Shown here piece by piece: positions 33,006 through 41,551 of a DNA stretch of 64,000 nucleotides (positions within the stretch are counted from its first letter, which is position 1; each line of letters starts with the position of its first letter). This stretch comes from Pseudomonadota bacterium (GTDB lineage: Bacteria > Myxococcota_A > UBA9160 > SZUA-336). The position numbers were made by a program, and so were the translations under genes. Where the stretch lies: contig QJZC01000052.1 in NCBI GenBank assembly GCA_003247575.1, positions 1-64,000 of the forward strand, read 5' to 3'. Below the pieces are notes generated by a model. That model searched no databases, was not told the DNA's origin, and was given only the letters and a program-made list of their open reading frames with translations.

Positions 33006-34610
33006 TCAGTCGGAATCTTCGCAGGTGAAGCTCGCTGCGCTGTCGATGCTTCCGCTGCCCACATAGCGGGCGACCTTCGGGTATCGGCACAGCGGGCGGG
33101 TGCGGGTGGGTGTGCCCGTGCCGAGGTCGACGTGCAGCGCGTCGATCCGAGTGGGCGCGATCCCCTGCTCGACCCACTGCTCGAGGGGTGTGATTGCATC
33201 GAACAGGAACGGTCCCGTGCCCCCGACGCAGTGCTCCATACCCGGGGCCATGAACAGGCTCAGCACGTTCTTCGACGCATGCGGGCCGATCTGCTGCCGA
33301 ACCTGCGTGTGGTAGTCGACCGAGCCACGCGGCGGCACGATCGGATCGCTCCACCCGTGGTACATCAGCACCTTGCCACCGCGGGCCTCGAACGCAGCCA
33401 GATCCGGATCATTCGCGTTGAAGAGATCCGCCAGCTCGCCGATCACGAAGTCCAGGTCGCTCGCGAAGTTGAAGTCGAAGGTCCTGAGAAACGCGTCGGG
33501 GTCCTGGAACGCCACGTTGTTGATGTAGGCGCTCGCGAGCAGCACCGAGATGCCCGGCGTTCCTGCAGGGAGACCCGGAGCGGGCGGGCCCGTAACGGCA
33601 GTCGCCCAACTCAGTGGGCCGAATCCGTCCTCGCCACCGCGCTCGAGGCCCGCGTAGATCTTCTGATTGGTGTCCGAACGCCGTGGCCCCTTGTAGAGCT
33701 GCTCGAGGGCCGCAGCCTGCGGCGCGGTCAGGCATGCGTTGGTCTCCGGTCCCTCGCAGATCAGTGTGGCCGGGTCCCAGTCGCACTCGCGGGGGTCGGT
33801 GAGCAATCCATCCACGAGGCCGTCGTTGGCATCGCACTCCGCCAGCACCGCGGCTGCGATGGCCGGGAGCTTCTCCGCAGGAAAGAACCCATCGCCGAGG
33901 AGCGCCTGGGCCTGGAACGCACCGGCGGCCGTCAGATTCGGCAGGTCGATGACCGGGGCACCGGAGATGATTCCATCGTACACCTCCGGATAGCGCTGGG
34001 CTTGCATCAGGCCCTGGCGTCCACCCATCGAGCATCCATAGAAGTACGACAGCGCCGGGCCGGAACCGTAGTAGGCTGCGATGATCTGCTTGGCCTTGTC
34101 CGTGACTTCTACGATCGAGCGACCTGCGTTGTCGATCACCTTCTCGGGCTCGCGCACGGCCCACGAGCCGTCCACGGGATTGCTCACGTGCCCTGTATCG
34201 GTCCCCGCGGCTGCGTAGCCGCGGTTGATCGCGTTCGCGAGACTCGCGTCGGTGAGAGTGAAAGAGATCTCTCCGTTGGCCCCGCTGTTGCCGATGCCCA
34301 TGAACTTCCCGTTCCAAGTATCGGGGAGCCACACCTCGAAGCGGATCAGAGAGGCTGGAACGGGCGAGATGCTGCCCTTTACGCGGCAGAAGTCCGTGCC
34401 GATCTGAGCCGGAGGTTGCGGGGGTGCACCCGGCGGTCCTGCGGGCGGAAAGAAGACGTCAGCGGGGACCGTTACCGCAGAGTCGATCGTCGTGTTCGGG
34501 AGCGAGAGGCTCGTGAGAGCTTCGCAATTCGGTGTCGCCTGCGCAGCGGGCGCCGAGGCCAGTGCAGCAGCGGTCAACACGATTTTGGATAGGTTTTGGA
34601 GTCGTTTCAT
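33006..34610 (-). CDS. tannase / feruloyl esterase family protein, secreted
   Basis: The 534-aa protein has a signal peptide (about residues 1-25, 'APAAQA'). Family motifs are clear: 'DFCRVKGSI', 'RFEVWLPDTWNGKFMGIGNSGANG', the nucleophile elbow 'FYGCSMGGRQGLMQAQRYP' (Ser in CSMGG), 'CDANDGLVDG' (metal-binding-type loop), 'HGWSDPIVPP' with the acid, and 'GMEHC' with the catalytic His. The flanking Cys pair of the tannase/feruloyl esterase family is plausible at 'GCSMGG' and 'MEHC'. It hydrolyses ester bonds, likely of plant-type aromatics, in the periplasm or outside. Substrate is not predictable from this view. Confidence 0.9.
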   Translation of the reverse strand: MKRLQNLSKIVLTAAALASAPAAQATPNCEALTSLSLPNTTIDSAVTVPADVFFPPAGPPGAPPQPPAQIGTDFCRVKGSISPVPASLIRFEVWLPDTWNGKFMGIGNSGANGEISFTLTDASLANAINRGYAAAGTDTGHVSNPVDGSWAVREPEKVIDNAGRSIVEVTDKAKQIIAAYYGSGPALSYFYGCSMGGRQGLMQAQRYPEVYDGIISGAPVIDLPNLTAAGAFQAQALLGDGFFPAEKLPAIAAAVLAECDANDGLVDGLLTDPRECDWDPATLICEGPETNACLTAPQAAALEQLYKGPRRSDTNQKIYAGLERGGEDGFGPLSWATAVTGPPAPGLPAGTPGISVLLASAYINNVAFQDPDAFLRTFDFNFASDLDFVIGELADLFNANDPDLAAFEARGGKVLMYHGWSDPIVPPRGSVDYHTQVRQQIGPHASKNVLSLFMAPGMEHCVGGTGPFLFDAITPLEQWVEQGIAPTRIDALHVDLGTGTPTRTRPLCRYPKVARYVGSGSIDSAASFTCEDSD

Positions 34611-34948
34611 TCTCAGCTCTTCTGAATTGCAGGAGCGCGCTCGGGCGCATGGACCTTCCCTCGCGGAGAGCGCACTTCGTCCTGTGTGCAGTCACATCAT
34701 CCGGGAGGATGATCTGGAGCCGCATGGGTATCAAAGATTGCCCGGGCCGTTAAGCGTTGATGGGATGAATTCGTGTGACGACTTCTGCAGTTCTGGAGAG
34801 TCGGTGAGATCCTCGCCGCATCACAAATATTGGTGAATGCAGTGAGTTGGCGGATATCGGGCTGTGACGTCGGAAAGCCCAGAGCAGCCGTGTGCGACAT
34901 CCGCACATTCGGTTGCTCGCGCTCTCACTTGGTCTCGGCCAAGCGCGT
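34611..34948. other. intergenic region upstream of the tannase-family gene
   Basis: No gene is evident in these 338 bp. They should carry the promoter of the minus-strand esterase gene. A stretch at about 34720-34850 is less GC-rich than its surroundings. Confidence 0.45.
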
Positions 34949-34976
34949 GCGGAGCTCGAGCTCACTCGAGCTCCGC
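34949..34976. terminator. perfect 12-bp hairpin
   Basis: Arms GCGGAGCTCGAG (34949-34960) and CTCGAGCTCCGC (34965-34976) are exactly complementary around a 4-nt loop (CTCA). It lies just past the end of the small minus-strand ORF at 35014-35334, consistent with a terminator, although no T-tract follows. Confidence 0.55.
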
Positions 34977-35013
34977 GTTCGTTGGTCCTCTGCGCGCTTC
35001 TGCACGCTTCGGG

Positions 35014-35334
35014 CTAGCCCACGATGCGTGCGCGGCGCCTCGCGCGCCGCCGACTCCAATCACCGACGCGACAGTTGCGTTGGTACTGGGCTGCTGTCGG
35101 GAGTGGGGCCAGTCCCCGCATGACGCGAGCCGCGCAGTCGCTGCACACGGATCGCAGCTCGATCTTGCGGTTCGCGGAAGCCAGGGGCGCAACCGGTTGT
35201 GCGCCGGAGAGCCCCCGCAGAACGAAGTCCCGTAGCTGCACGGCTGCATCCGGATCGCGGAGCATGCAGGAGGGTTGGGTGCAGATTCTTGGGCTCTGCT
35301 CAACCCCAGAAGTGAGACGGTTGGACTCAGTCAT
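35014..35334 (-). CDS. small hypothetical protein (uncertain)
   Basis: This 106-aa ORF has a good ribosome-binding site (GGGAGGT, 5 nt before the ATG), sits after the NRPS operon's last gene on the same strand (153-bp gap), and is followed by a strong hairpin. It has one CxxC pair ('SVCSDCAARVMRG') and a very basic C-terminus ('RRRARRRARIVG'). I recognise no family, and the basic end may be an artefact of reading GC-rich DNA. It may be a small gene or chance. Confidence 0.35.
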   Translation of the reverse strand: MTESNRLTSGVEQSPRICTQPSCMLRDPDAAVQLRDFVLRGLSGAQPVAPLASANRKIELRSVCSDCAARVMRGLAPLPTAAQYQRNCRVGDWSRRRARRRARIVG

Positions 35335-35487
35335 CGAGCACCTCCCAGTGCGTAGGATCTACGCTTCTCTCTCTGTGGATTTCGCTGCATGAATCGAGCC
35401 GGGATGGATTTGGCCGGCGACGCGCCGTGCGGGGCGCACGCCGTCCAGGTTGAGGCGACCGGTCTCGCCGAGCTTCGTGGACGTGAC

Positions 35488-36930
35488 TCACTGCCTCTCG
35501 GGGCGGTCTCGATCGGGGCGGTCTCGGTCGAGCGCGCGCAGGCGGGCGCCGTCCCAGCTGGAGAGTGAGAGAGATGTCACGAGATCTACGACCGCACGTG
35601 TGATCGGCAGCAAGCTGTCCTCGTGCACCATCTCGACCCTGTCGCCGCAGTCGAATAGATACTCCGGTGCGGCCAGCAGCTGCACGATGGGAACCCCCGC
35701 AGGGTGGAGCAAGGACCCGTCGGTCGGTGGGTTCTCGAACATGGCGTTCGGTGGAAGGATCAGGGACCTGCGCAGATCGTGGTTGCGGAGAACCTCCGAC
35801 ACTGCGGCTTCGAGCGGGGCGATACGAGATGTGAACCACCAGCGCGGAGTGACTTCGTCGCTCGGAAGCAATGTACCGTTCTCGACTCGCGGCTCGCGTG
35901 CGACATGCTCGAGGTGGATCGCGACCACGCTCCGGTCGATCAGATCTCGGTGGGTGGCTACGAAGTGGCGAATCCCCGCTCCACCCGACATGTGCCCGCC
36001 ATTGAGCAGGAAGAGGAAGTTCCACGGGCGATCCCGCTCGGGAATTTGCGACCAGTAGTGCGCTTGTGCGAGGACGAGTGCCGTACCGGATGCATCCTCG
36101 ACCGCTCCGCACCACGGCGCGTCGTGGTGACTTCCCAGGATGACCCATTCGTTCGACCTACCGGGTAGAGTGCCCATCACATTGTGCGAACGGGCGCCGT
36201 ACTGGCTGGACTGGGACCGGATCCGCGCCTCGACCCGTTGCCCCGACTCGATCGCCTCCAGGAGTCGTTGCCCCGTAGCCGGCGTGATCCAGACGCCAGG
36301 CAGGTCGCGCGAGACCGCGTCGTAGGGTACGAAGTACCGATCGGATTCCCACCCCTGGCCCACGATCCCGATGAAGCCCAGCGCGCCCGCACGCAGGGCC
36401 GGCTCCATGACCTCGAGGATCCGCGGGCCGAATGGCTGCGTATGGATCAGCTGGTCGAAGTCGTTCGCCGGGTCGTAGCTCGCCGTGGCGAGCTCATCGC
36501 GCAAGAAGGCAGCCGGCACGCGCACGTGCTGATTCAGGTAGAGGGCGATCTTGCCCGCGATGGAGCTCGCCTCGCTGGTCGAATCGAACGTGTCCAGCGC
36601 CACTTCGCCGCGGATGTCGGCCTGGGGCGCCGACATCGGGACGGGAAAACACTCCCAGGTCGAGCACACGCCATCGATCTGGAGGGTGAGCTCGCCGACC
36701 TGCTCTTGCCAGCGCACGACCTCGATCGGTTCGCTCCAAACCTGCGTGCAGCCGAAGCCGCGAAGCTGGTCTGCGATCCATTGCTCCGTCCACTGGTCGG
36801 CCTCGAAGCCGGGTCGCCGCGCCCCGCGCTCCACCATCGCGCGAATCCAGTGCATTACCTCGCGGGTCGTCGGAAGCGCCGACTCTTCACCGCGCATCGC
36901 GCAGCGCACGGCAGCAGCCGGGTCGCTCAT
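35488..36930 (-). CDS. M28-family metallopeptidase-like protein, last gene of the NRPS operon
   Basis: The 480-aa protein has no signal peptide. Residues about 95-270 look like a PA-type insert; the catalytic region follows. Zinc-ligand-like residues are visible in 'ILGSHHDAPWCGAVEDASGTALVLAQA' (H-x-D type and the bridging D) and 'AIHLEHVARE'; the usual glutamate pair (E-E) before the second ligand is not obvious ('LNGGHMSGGAG' where 'EExGLxGS' would be expected). Catalysis may therefore differ or be lost. The C-terminus is a DRDRP repeat. It follows the second FtsX permease by 12 bp and so belongs to the operon; possible roles are trimming or self-protection. That is inference. Confidence 0.8.
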   Translation of the reverse strand: MSDPAAAVRCAMRGEESALPTTREVMHWIRAMVERGARRPGFEADQWTEQWIADQLRGFGCTQVWSEPIEVVRWQEQVGELTLQIDGVCSTWECFPVPMSAPQADIRGEVALDTFDSTSEASSIAGKIALYLNQHVRVPAAFLRDELATASYDPANDFDQLIHTQPFGPRILEVMEPALRAGALGFIGIVGQGWESDRYFVPYDAVSRDLPGVWITPATGQRLLEAIESGQRVEARIRSQSSQYGARSHNVMGTLPGRSNEWVILGSHHDAPWCGAVEDASGTALVLAQAHYWSQIPERDRPWNFLFLLNGGHMSGGAGIRHFVATHRDLIDRSVVAIHLEHVAREPRVENGTLLPSDEVTPRWWFTSRIAPLEAAVSEVLRNHDLRRSLILPPNAMFENPPTDGSLLHPAGVPIVQLLAAPEYLFDCGDRVEMVHEDSLLPITRAVVDLVTSLSLSSWDGARLRALDRDRPDRDRPERQ

Positions 36931-36942
36931 GGGAGCTCGGTC

Positions 36943-38211
36943 TCAGAGCTTACGTAGAGCCTGGGAGGGCTCGATCGCCATACCGCGTAGCGCGGGTAGG
37001 GTGCCGGCGAGCAGAGAGACTCCCATCAAGGTGAGGACCACCACCGCAAACGTGCTGGGGAGTAGTTGTGGCGGAGCCGTGATCGGATCTCCAGTGAGCG
37101 GATCGAGCGGGATGCTCGCTGCGATCAGATAGACCGCTCCGGCTCCGAGGAGAGCTCCGACGAAGCCGGCCACGGCCGTGATGATGAGACTCTCTGCGAG
37201 CAGCTCACGGAAGATCTCGCGGGAAGACGCACCGAGTGCCTTGCGTAGGCCGATCTCGCGTGTTCGCTCGCTGACCACGACGATCAGAATGTTCATGACT
37301 CCGATCGCACCCACGAAGAGGGTGATCACGCTCGTGGCGAGAAAGAACACCGACAGCCCAAGCCCCAGCAGCCGCACGATGCGCAGGCCCTCCTCGATGT
37401 CGAACGTGTCCACCGACTGGCTGGCCTCTGGCCCGAAGCGGTGATTGAGGGCCAGGAGTAGGCTGCTCAGCTCCAGCGCCGGGCCGCTCTTCTCTTCCTC
37501 ATCGACCTGCGCGAAGATGGCCCCGACGGATTCGCTCTTCGTGAACCAGCGCTGCGCTGTGGTGTACGGAATCAGCACCTGCTCGTCGTCGTCTGCGCCG
37601 AAGTCGAGCATCTGGCTCCCCTTGGGCTGGGAGATGCCGACTACGCGGAACGGGATCGAGTCGATGCGTAGGCCTTTTCCGATCGCGGGGCCACTCCCGA
37701 ACAGCCGCTGCTTTGCCTGCCACCCGAGGAAGGCCACGCGCAACTCCTTCTCGACGTCGTCGGGTGTGATGAAGCGCCCCGAAGCGATCTCGAAGTTGCG
37801 GACCTGCTCCGCTTCCGGGGATACGCCGAACACCGCGAGCAGCTTGGTGCGGCTCTCGGCCCCGAGGCGTGTGCGCACGATCTGCTCGCCGACGCGAAGA
37901 TTGGGGGTGGCCGCGGCCACCATGCTCACCTTGCGGATGCTGTCGAGGTCGCGCTCCTCGAGTGCGAGCGTGCGCATTCCCCGTTGACCGAGCTGGCTGC
38001 TCTCGATGGGTCCCGGAAACATCGCGATCAGCCGCGCACCGACCTTGGTGATCTGCGCGCTGAAGTGCCCGTCGAAGCCGTCGGTCGCGGCCTGTAGAAA
38101 GGTGAGGGTGAAGATGCCCCAGACGATGCCGAGACAGGTGAGCGAGTAGCGTAGAGCATGTCCTCGGATGGAGGAGATCGCTCTCAACCAGAAATCGACG
38201 GTTCTCTCCAT
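36943..38211 (-). CDS. MacB/FtsX-type ABC transporter permease
   Basis: From ATG 38211 the product is 422 aa. One N-terminal transmembrane helix (about residues 17-40), a long periplasmic MacB-type domain (about 45-290) and three C-terminal helices ('FFLATSVITLFVGAIGVMNILIVVV', 'LIITAVAGFVGALLGAGAVYLI', 'TFAVVVLTLMGVSLLAGTLPAL') make the FtsX/MacB topology. The motif 'ERTREIGLRKALGAS' is characteristic. It begins 2 bp after the stop of the preceding, homologous permease. A pair of such subunits would assemble with the ATPase at 39467-40213 and the adaptor at 40210-41268 to form a tripartite-type exporter. Confidence 0.92.
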   Translation of the reverse strand: MERTVDFWLRAISSIRGHALRYSLTCLGIVWGIFTLTFLQAATDGFDGHFSAQITKVGARLIAMFPGPIESSQLGQRGMRTLALEERDLDSIRKVSMVAAATPNLRVGEQIVRTRLGAESRTKLLAVFGVSPEAEQVRNFEIASGRFITPDDVEKELRVAFLGWQAKQRLFGSGPAIGKGLRIDSIPFRVVGISQPKGSQMLDFGADDDEQVLIPYTTAQRWFTKSESVGAIFAQVDEEEKSGPALELSSLLLALNHRFGPEASQSVDTFDIEEGLRIVRLLGLGLSVFFLATSVITLFVGAIGVMNILIVVVSERTREIGLRKALGASSREIFRELLAESLIITAVAGFVGALLGAGAVYLIAASIPLDPLTGDPITAPPQLLPSTFAVVVLTLMGVSLLAGTLPALRGMAIEPSQALRKL

Positions 38212-38213
38212 GC

Positions 38214-39470
38214 TCACTCCGATCGCAACGTGATCGAGGGCTCGATCCGAACCGCGCGATAGGCCGGCACGAGGCCCGCCACGATGCCCACGATTCCGAG
38301 CGAGACGATCGCGAGTAGGACACCGCGCAGCTCGAGCACTGGCAGCGGGATCAGGTCGGGCACGTGGATCCCCGCCAGTGCGGCGACCAGGCCGAATCCC
38401 ACGAGTACACCCGTGCCCCCTCCGAGACCCATCAGAAAGCAAGCTTCGGTGACGATCTGCTGGAGTACGTCGCGGCGGGTGGCTCCGAGTGCGAGGCGGA
38501 CACCGATTTCGCGCTGGCGTTCCTGCACGGACTCGAGCATGAGGTTGAGGACGCCGATCGCTCCGATCATCAAGGTCATGAGCGCGATCGAAGAGAGCAG
38601 GATCTTCGCTTCGTCGAGCGGCAAGGTCTTCAAGAGATCCATCGGGCTCGAGATGCGGATCGCCTCCTTGTCGCTCGCGGGCACCCGCAGTCGACTCGAC
38701 AGCAGCGCGCGCAGCTCGAGCTCGGCGGCGTCCTGGTCCTGACGCTCGGGGATTCGGACCAACAGCTGGTCGATCACATCCGACTCGCGCTCACCGGCCG
38801 CAGACGAGCTCAAGAACGAGGGGAGTGGAACCCAGACCTGATCGTCGATCTCGGTGGGTCCACCTCGCCAGAGCTGCGTGCCGACGCGGTCGAGCACGCC
38901 CACGACCTCGAAGGCGCGACCGTCGATACGCACGTTGGCGCCGATCGCGGACCGATTCGGCAGCAGCCGCTCGCGAGCACGATGCCCGAGGACCGCGATG
39001 CGTGCGACATCCGCCAGGTCTTGCCGGCGGATGGGACGTCCTTGTTTGACCTTGACCCCCCGCAACATGAAGCTGTTCGGCTCGACGCCATGCACGTCCA
39101 GATTGAAGCTCAGGGGCCCCGCGGTCACCTCGGCAAAGTCTCGGGCGTTGCTCGAGACGATGTCGGCATTTCGGATCCTGCGTCCCACCCAGGTCGAGTC
39201 GTCGGTGCGCAGGACCAGCTCGCGACGATCCGATGCGGGTGTGAAGCTCTCGCCGAGCTTACCAGTGGAGACCTGCAGCAGGTTCTTGCCGACCTTCTCG
39301 AAGCCGTTCTCGAGCATCTGGGCGACACCGGCACCCCACGCGCTCAGAAGCACGACCGACGCACCTCCCCAGGCGACGCAGCTCAGGGTCAGGAACGTGC
39401 GCAGTCGTTGGGTGCAGATCGAACGCCATGCTTCCCGTGCCGCCTCGATGAGCAGTGCGAGCCGGTTCAT
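38214..39470 (-). CDS. MacB/FtsX-type ABC transporter permease
   Basis: The protein is 418 aa with the same layout as the next gene: N-terminal helix (about 23-45), periplasmic MacB-type domain, and three C-terminal helices. The signature 'ERQREIGVRLALGAT' is present. It overlaps the ATPase gene (ATGA, 39467-39470), so the ATPase and permeases are co-translated. Two non-identical permeases in a row suggest a heterodimer, different from the single fused MacB polypeptide. Confidence 0.92.
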   Translation of the reverse strand: MNRLALLIEAAREAWRSICTQRLRTFLTLSCVAWGGASVVLLSAWGAGVAQMLENGFEKVGKNLLQVSTGKLGESFTPASDRRELVLRTDDSTWVGRRIRNADIVSSNARDFAEVTAGPLSFNLDVHGVEPNSFMLRGVKVKQGRPIRRQDLADVARIAVLGHRARERLLPNRSAIGANVRIDGRAFEVVGVLDRVGTQLWRGGPTEIDDQVWVPLPSFLSSSAAGERESDVIDQLLVRIPERQDQDAAELELRALLSSRLRVPASDKEAIRISSPMDLLKTLPLDEAKILLSSIALMTLMIGAIGVLNLMLESVQERQREIGVRLALGATRRDVLQQIVTEACFLMGLGGGTGVLVGFGLVAALAGIHVPDLIPLPVLELRGVLLAIVSLGIVGIVAGLVPAYRAVRIEPSITLRSE

Positions 39471-40213
39471 GCAGGTTGCTCCAGGGGGCGCTGCTCCGAC
39501 CAGGCTTCGCGTCGTGCTCGCACGAGCCCCGAGTCGCTCGCGATGCGACCGTCGCGGATCATGACCCGACGCTCGGCCTGGGCGGCAACGCCCGGATCGT
39601 GTGTGACGAGAACGAGCGTATTCCCCTCGCCGTGCAGGGTGTGCATGAGCGCCATGATCTGCTCGCCCGTCGCCGAATCGAGATTTCCGGTCGGCTCGTC
39701 CGCCAGAATCAGACTCGGCGCGTTCACGAGGGCGCGCGCGATGGCCACGCGCTGGCGCTCACCACCGGACATCTCGGCGGGCCGGTGGCCTGCGCGCTTG
39801 GCGAGGTTTACTCGCTCGAGCATCGAGAGGGCTCGGCGGCGACGCTCCGCGCGCCCGACCCCCCGATAGCAGAGCGGCAGCTCGACGTTCTCTACTGCAG
39901 TCATCCGTGGGAGCAGGTTGAAGGTCTGGAAGACGAAGCCGATTTCTTCACCGCGCAGCTTCGAGAGGCCTTCGGAGTCCATCTCGGCTACAGAGCGCCC
40001 CGCGAACCGATAGCTACCGGAGCTCGGGCGCGACAGGCACCCCAAGATCTCCATGCAGGTCGTCTTCCCGGATCCAGAGGGTCCGATGATCGCCACGAAC
40101 TCGCCTCGATGGATCGCGAGGTCGATCCCTCGCAGAGCGTGCACCTTCTCCCGCCCGTTCGCGTAGACCTTTTCCAAGTCGCGCAGCTCGAGGAGTGGCT
40201 CGGAGGTACTCAT
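39467..40213 (-). CDS. MacB/LolD-type ABC transporter ATP-binding protein
   Basis: A 248-aa ATPase with Walker A 'GPSGSGKTT', Q-loop 'FVFQTFNLLPRMTAVENVELPL', signature 'MSGGERQRVAIARAL', Walker B 'LILADEPTGNLDS' and H-loop 'VTHDP'. The 'EPTGNLDS' string marks the LolD/MacB group that energises FtsX-type permeases. It overlaps both neighbours by 4 bp. It powers the export set, probably for the peptide product or for part of its processing. Confidence 0.95.
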   Translation of the reverse strand: MSTSEPLLELRDLEKVYANGREKVHALRGIDLAIHRGEFVAIIGPSGSGKTTCMEILGCLSRPSSGSYRFAGRSVAEMDSEGLSKLRGEEIGFVFQTFNLLPRMTAVENVELPLCYRGVGRAERRRRALSMLERVNLAKRAGHRPAEMSGGERQRVAIARALVNAPSLILADEPTGNLDSATGEQIMALMHTLHGEGNTLVLVTHDPGVAAQAERRVMIRDGRIASDSGLVRARREAWSEQRPLEQPA

Positions 40214-41268
40214 TGCAGCCGGACGAACTCGCCCGGTGACAGACCCGCAACGATCTGAATGCGCCCGTCGGCGGCGATGCCCAACTCGACGGCGCGGCGC
40301 TCCGGGCTGTTGTCCTCAGGATTCTTCAGGGCGTCCACGAAGACGCGTTCCCCCTCGTAGATCAGCGCGGTTTCCGGAATGAGCAGGGCTTGATCGATGG
40401 TCTCGGTCACGATCTCGGCGTCCGCGGACATCTTCGGACGCAGCTCCATCGAGCCCTCGAGGAGCTCGACCTCGACCTCGAAGTAGGTGACGTTCTCGCG
40501 GCGCTCTCCGATCGGGGCGATGTTGCGGACGCGGCCGAGAAACGTGCGCCCGCGAAAGGCCTCGGTGATGATGCGTCCCTCTTGACCGATGCGCACGTCT
40601 GCGACCTGGTTCTCGTCCACGAGGCCGCGCAGGTGGAGCGGATCCTCCTGGGCGAGGCGCATCAGCACGGTGCCGCCGGAGACCGAAGTCAGTGCGGACA
40701 CGGCCGATCCCTCCTCGACGAGGACCTCGAGGATCTTGCCGGAGATCGGAGCGCGCACGGATGTGTAGCGTAGCTGAACCTCGAGCTGGTCTACTGTGGC
40801 CTGCATGCGGGCCACCTTGGCGCGGGCCACGTCGCGGGCTGCACGCGCCTCCTCGACCATCCGCTCCGTGGTCGCGCGCTGCTTCTTGAGCCGTGCCACG
40901 CGCTCGAGCTCGCGCTGTGCCTGCTCCAGATCGACCTCAGAACTCTGCAGCTCCGAACGGGCTCCGCGCGCCTCGACTGCAGTCAGCTCCCGGTCGAGCT
41001 CGACCAGGAGCTGTCCCTGGGCGACGCGCATGCCCGGCTTCACGTAGATTCCCTCGACGATGCCGGCCACACGCGAGCGCAGCTCGACGTCTCGCTCGGG
41101 CTCGATCGTGCCGGTCGCGATGACCGTCCGCTCGATCCGATCGACCACGACGGGGCTTGCCGGCGAGGCTGGCGTTGCCTCTGCACTGCACGCCGATTGA
41201 ACCAGCGCCAGCAGGCCGAGCGCCAGCCCGCGCCACGACAGCAGATTCCCCCACGACGGCAGGATCAC
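40210..41268 (-). CDS. periplasmic adaptor (MacA/HlyD-type membrane fusion protein)
   Basis: A GTG start overlapping the MbtH stop (GTGA) gives 352 aa; an open frame continues upstream but overlaps MbtH. A signal-anchor-like leader (about 10-27) ends 'QSAC', a possible but weak lipobox. Features in order: barrel/lipoyl segment ('[44 protein letters not shown]'), alpha-helical hairpin coiled coil (about 90-165), second lipoyl half ('[14 protein letters not shown]'), and beta-barrel. It bridges the FtsX/ATPase pump towards the outer membrane. No TolC-type gene is in the window. Confidence 0.92.
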   Translation of the reverse strand: MILPSWGNLLSWRGLALGLLALVQSACSAEATPASPASPVVVDRIERTVIATGTIEPERDVELRSRVAGIVEGIYVKPGMRVAQGQLLVELDRELTAVEARGARSELQSSEVDLEQAQRELERVARLKKQRATTERMVEEARAARDVARAKVARMQATVDQLEVQLRYTSVRAPISGKILEVLVEEGSAVSALTSVSGGTVLMRLAQEDPLHLRGLVDENQVADVRIGQEGRIITEAFRGRTFLGRVRNIAPIGERRENVTYFEVEVELLEGSMELRPKMSADAEIVTETIDQALLIPETALIYEGERVFVDALKNPEDNSPERRAVELGIAADGRIQIVAGLSPGEFVRLQ

Positions 41269-41486
41269 GCGCCGAACCTCTCCATGTGCTCGCGCAGGCT
41301 CTTGGGGCGCATGTCGGTCCAGACCTTCTCGATGTGGTCGAGACAGGCGTCCTTGCTGCCTTCGAAGCCGGCGTCGTTCCATCCGAGCGGGTTCTCGCGG
41401 TAGGTCGGCCAAATGGAATACTGCTCCTCGTGGTTGATCACCACCTTGTACTGAGTCTCGTCTTGGGATTCTTCGGATTGGCTCAT
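41265..41486 (-). CDS. MbtH-like protein
   Basis: A 73-aa protein with the MbtH signatures '[12 protein letters not shown]', 'NPLGW', '[19 protein letters not shown]'. These small proteins bind adenylation domains and are often required for their solubility or activity. GGAGGG precedes the ATG. It lies 65 bp after the NRPS-3 gene and overlaps the adaptor gene. Confidence 0.97.
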   Translation of the reverse strand: MSQSEESQDETQYKVVINHEEQYSIWPTYRENPLGWNDAGFEGSKDACLDHIEKVWTDMRPKSLREHMERFGA

Positions 41487-41551
41487 GCCAGGTGCCCTCC
41501 ATATGAGCGATTCCGCGGAGGTGCGCGGACGGTGGCATTGGGAATACCGGT

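Noticed and set aside
34864..35235. 123-aa plus-strand ORF in the gap before the NRPS operon's end
   Set aside because: Low-complexity composition, no ribosome-binding site and no recognisable motif.
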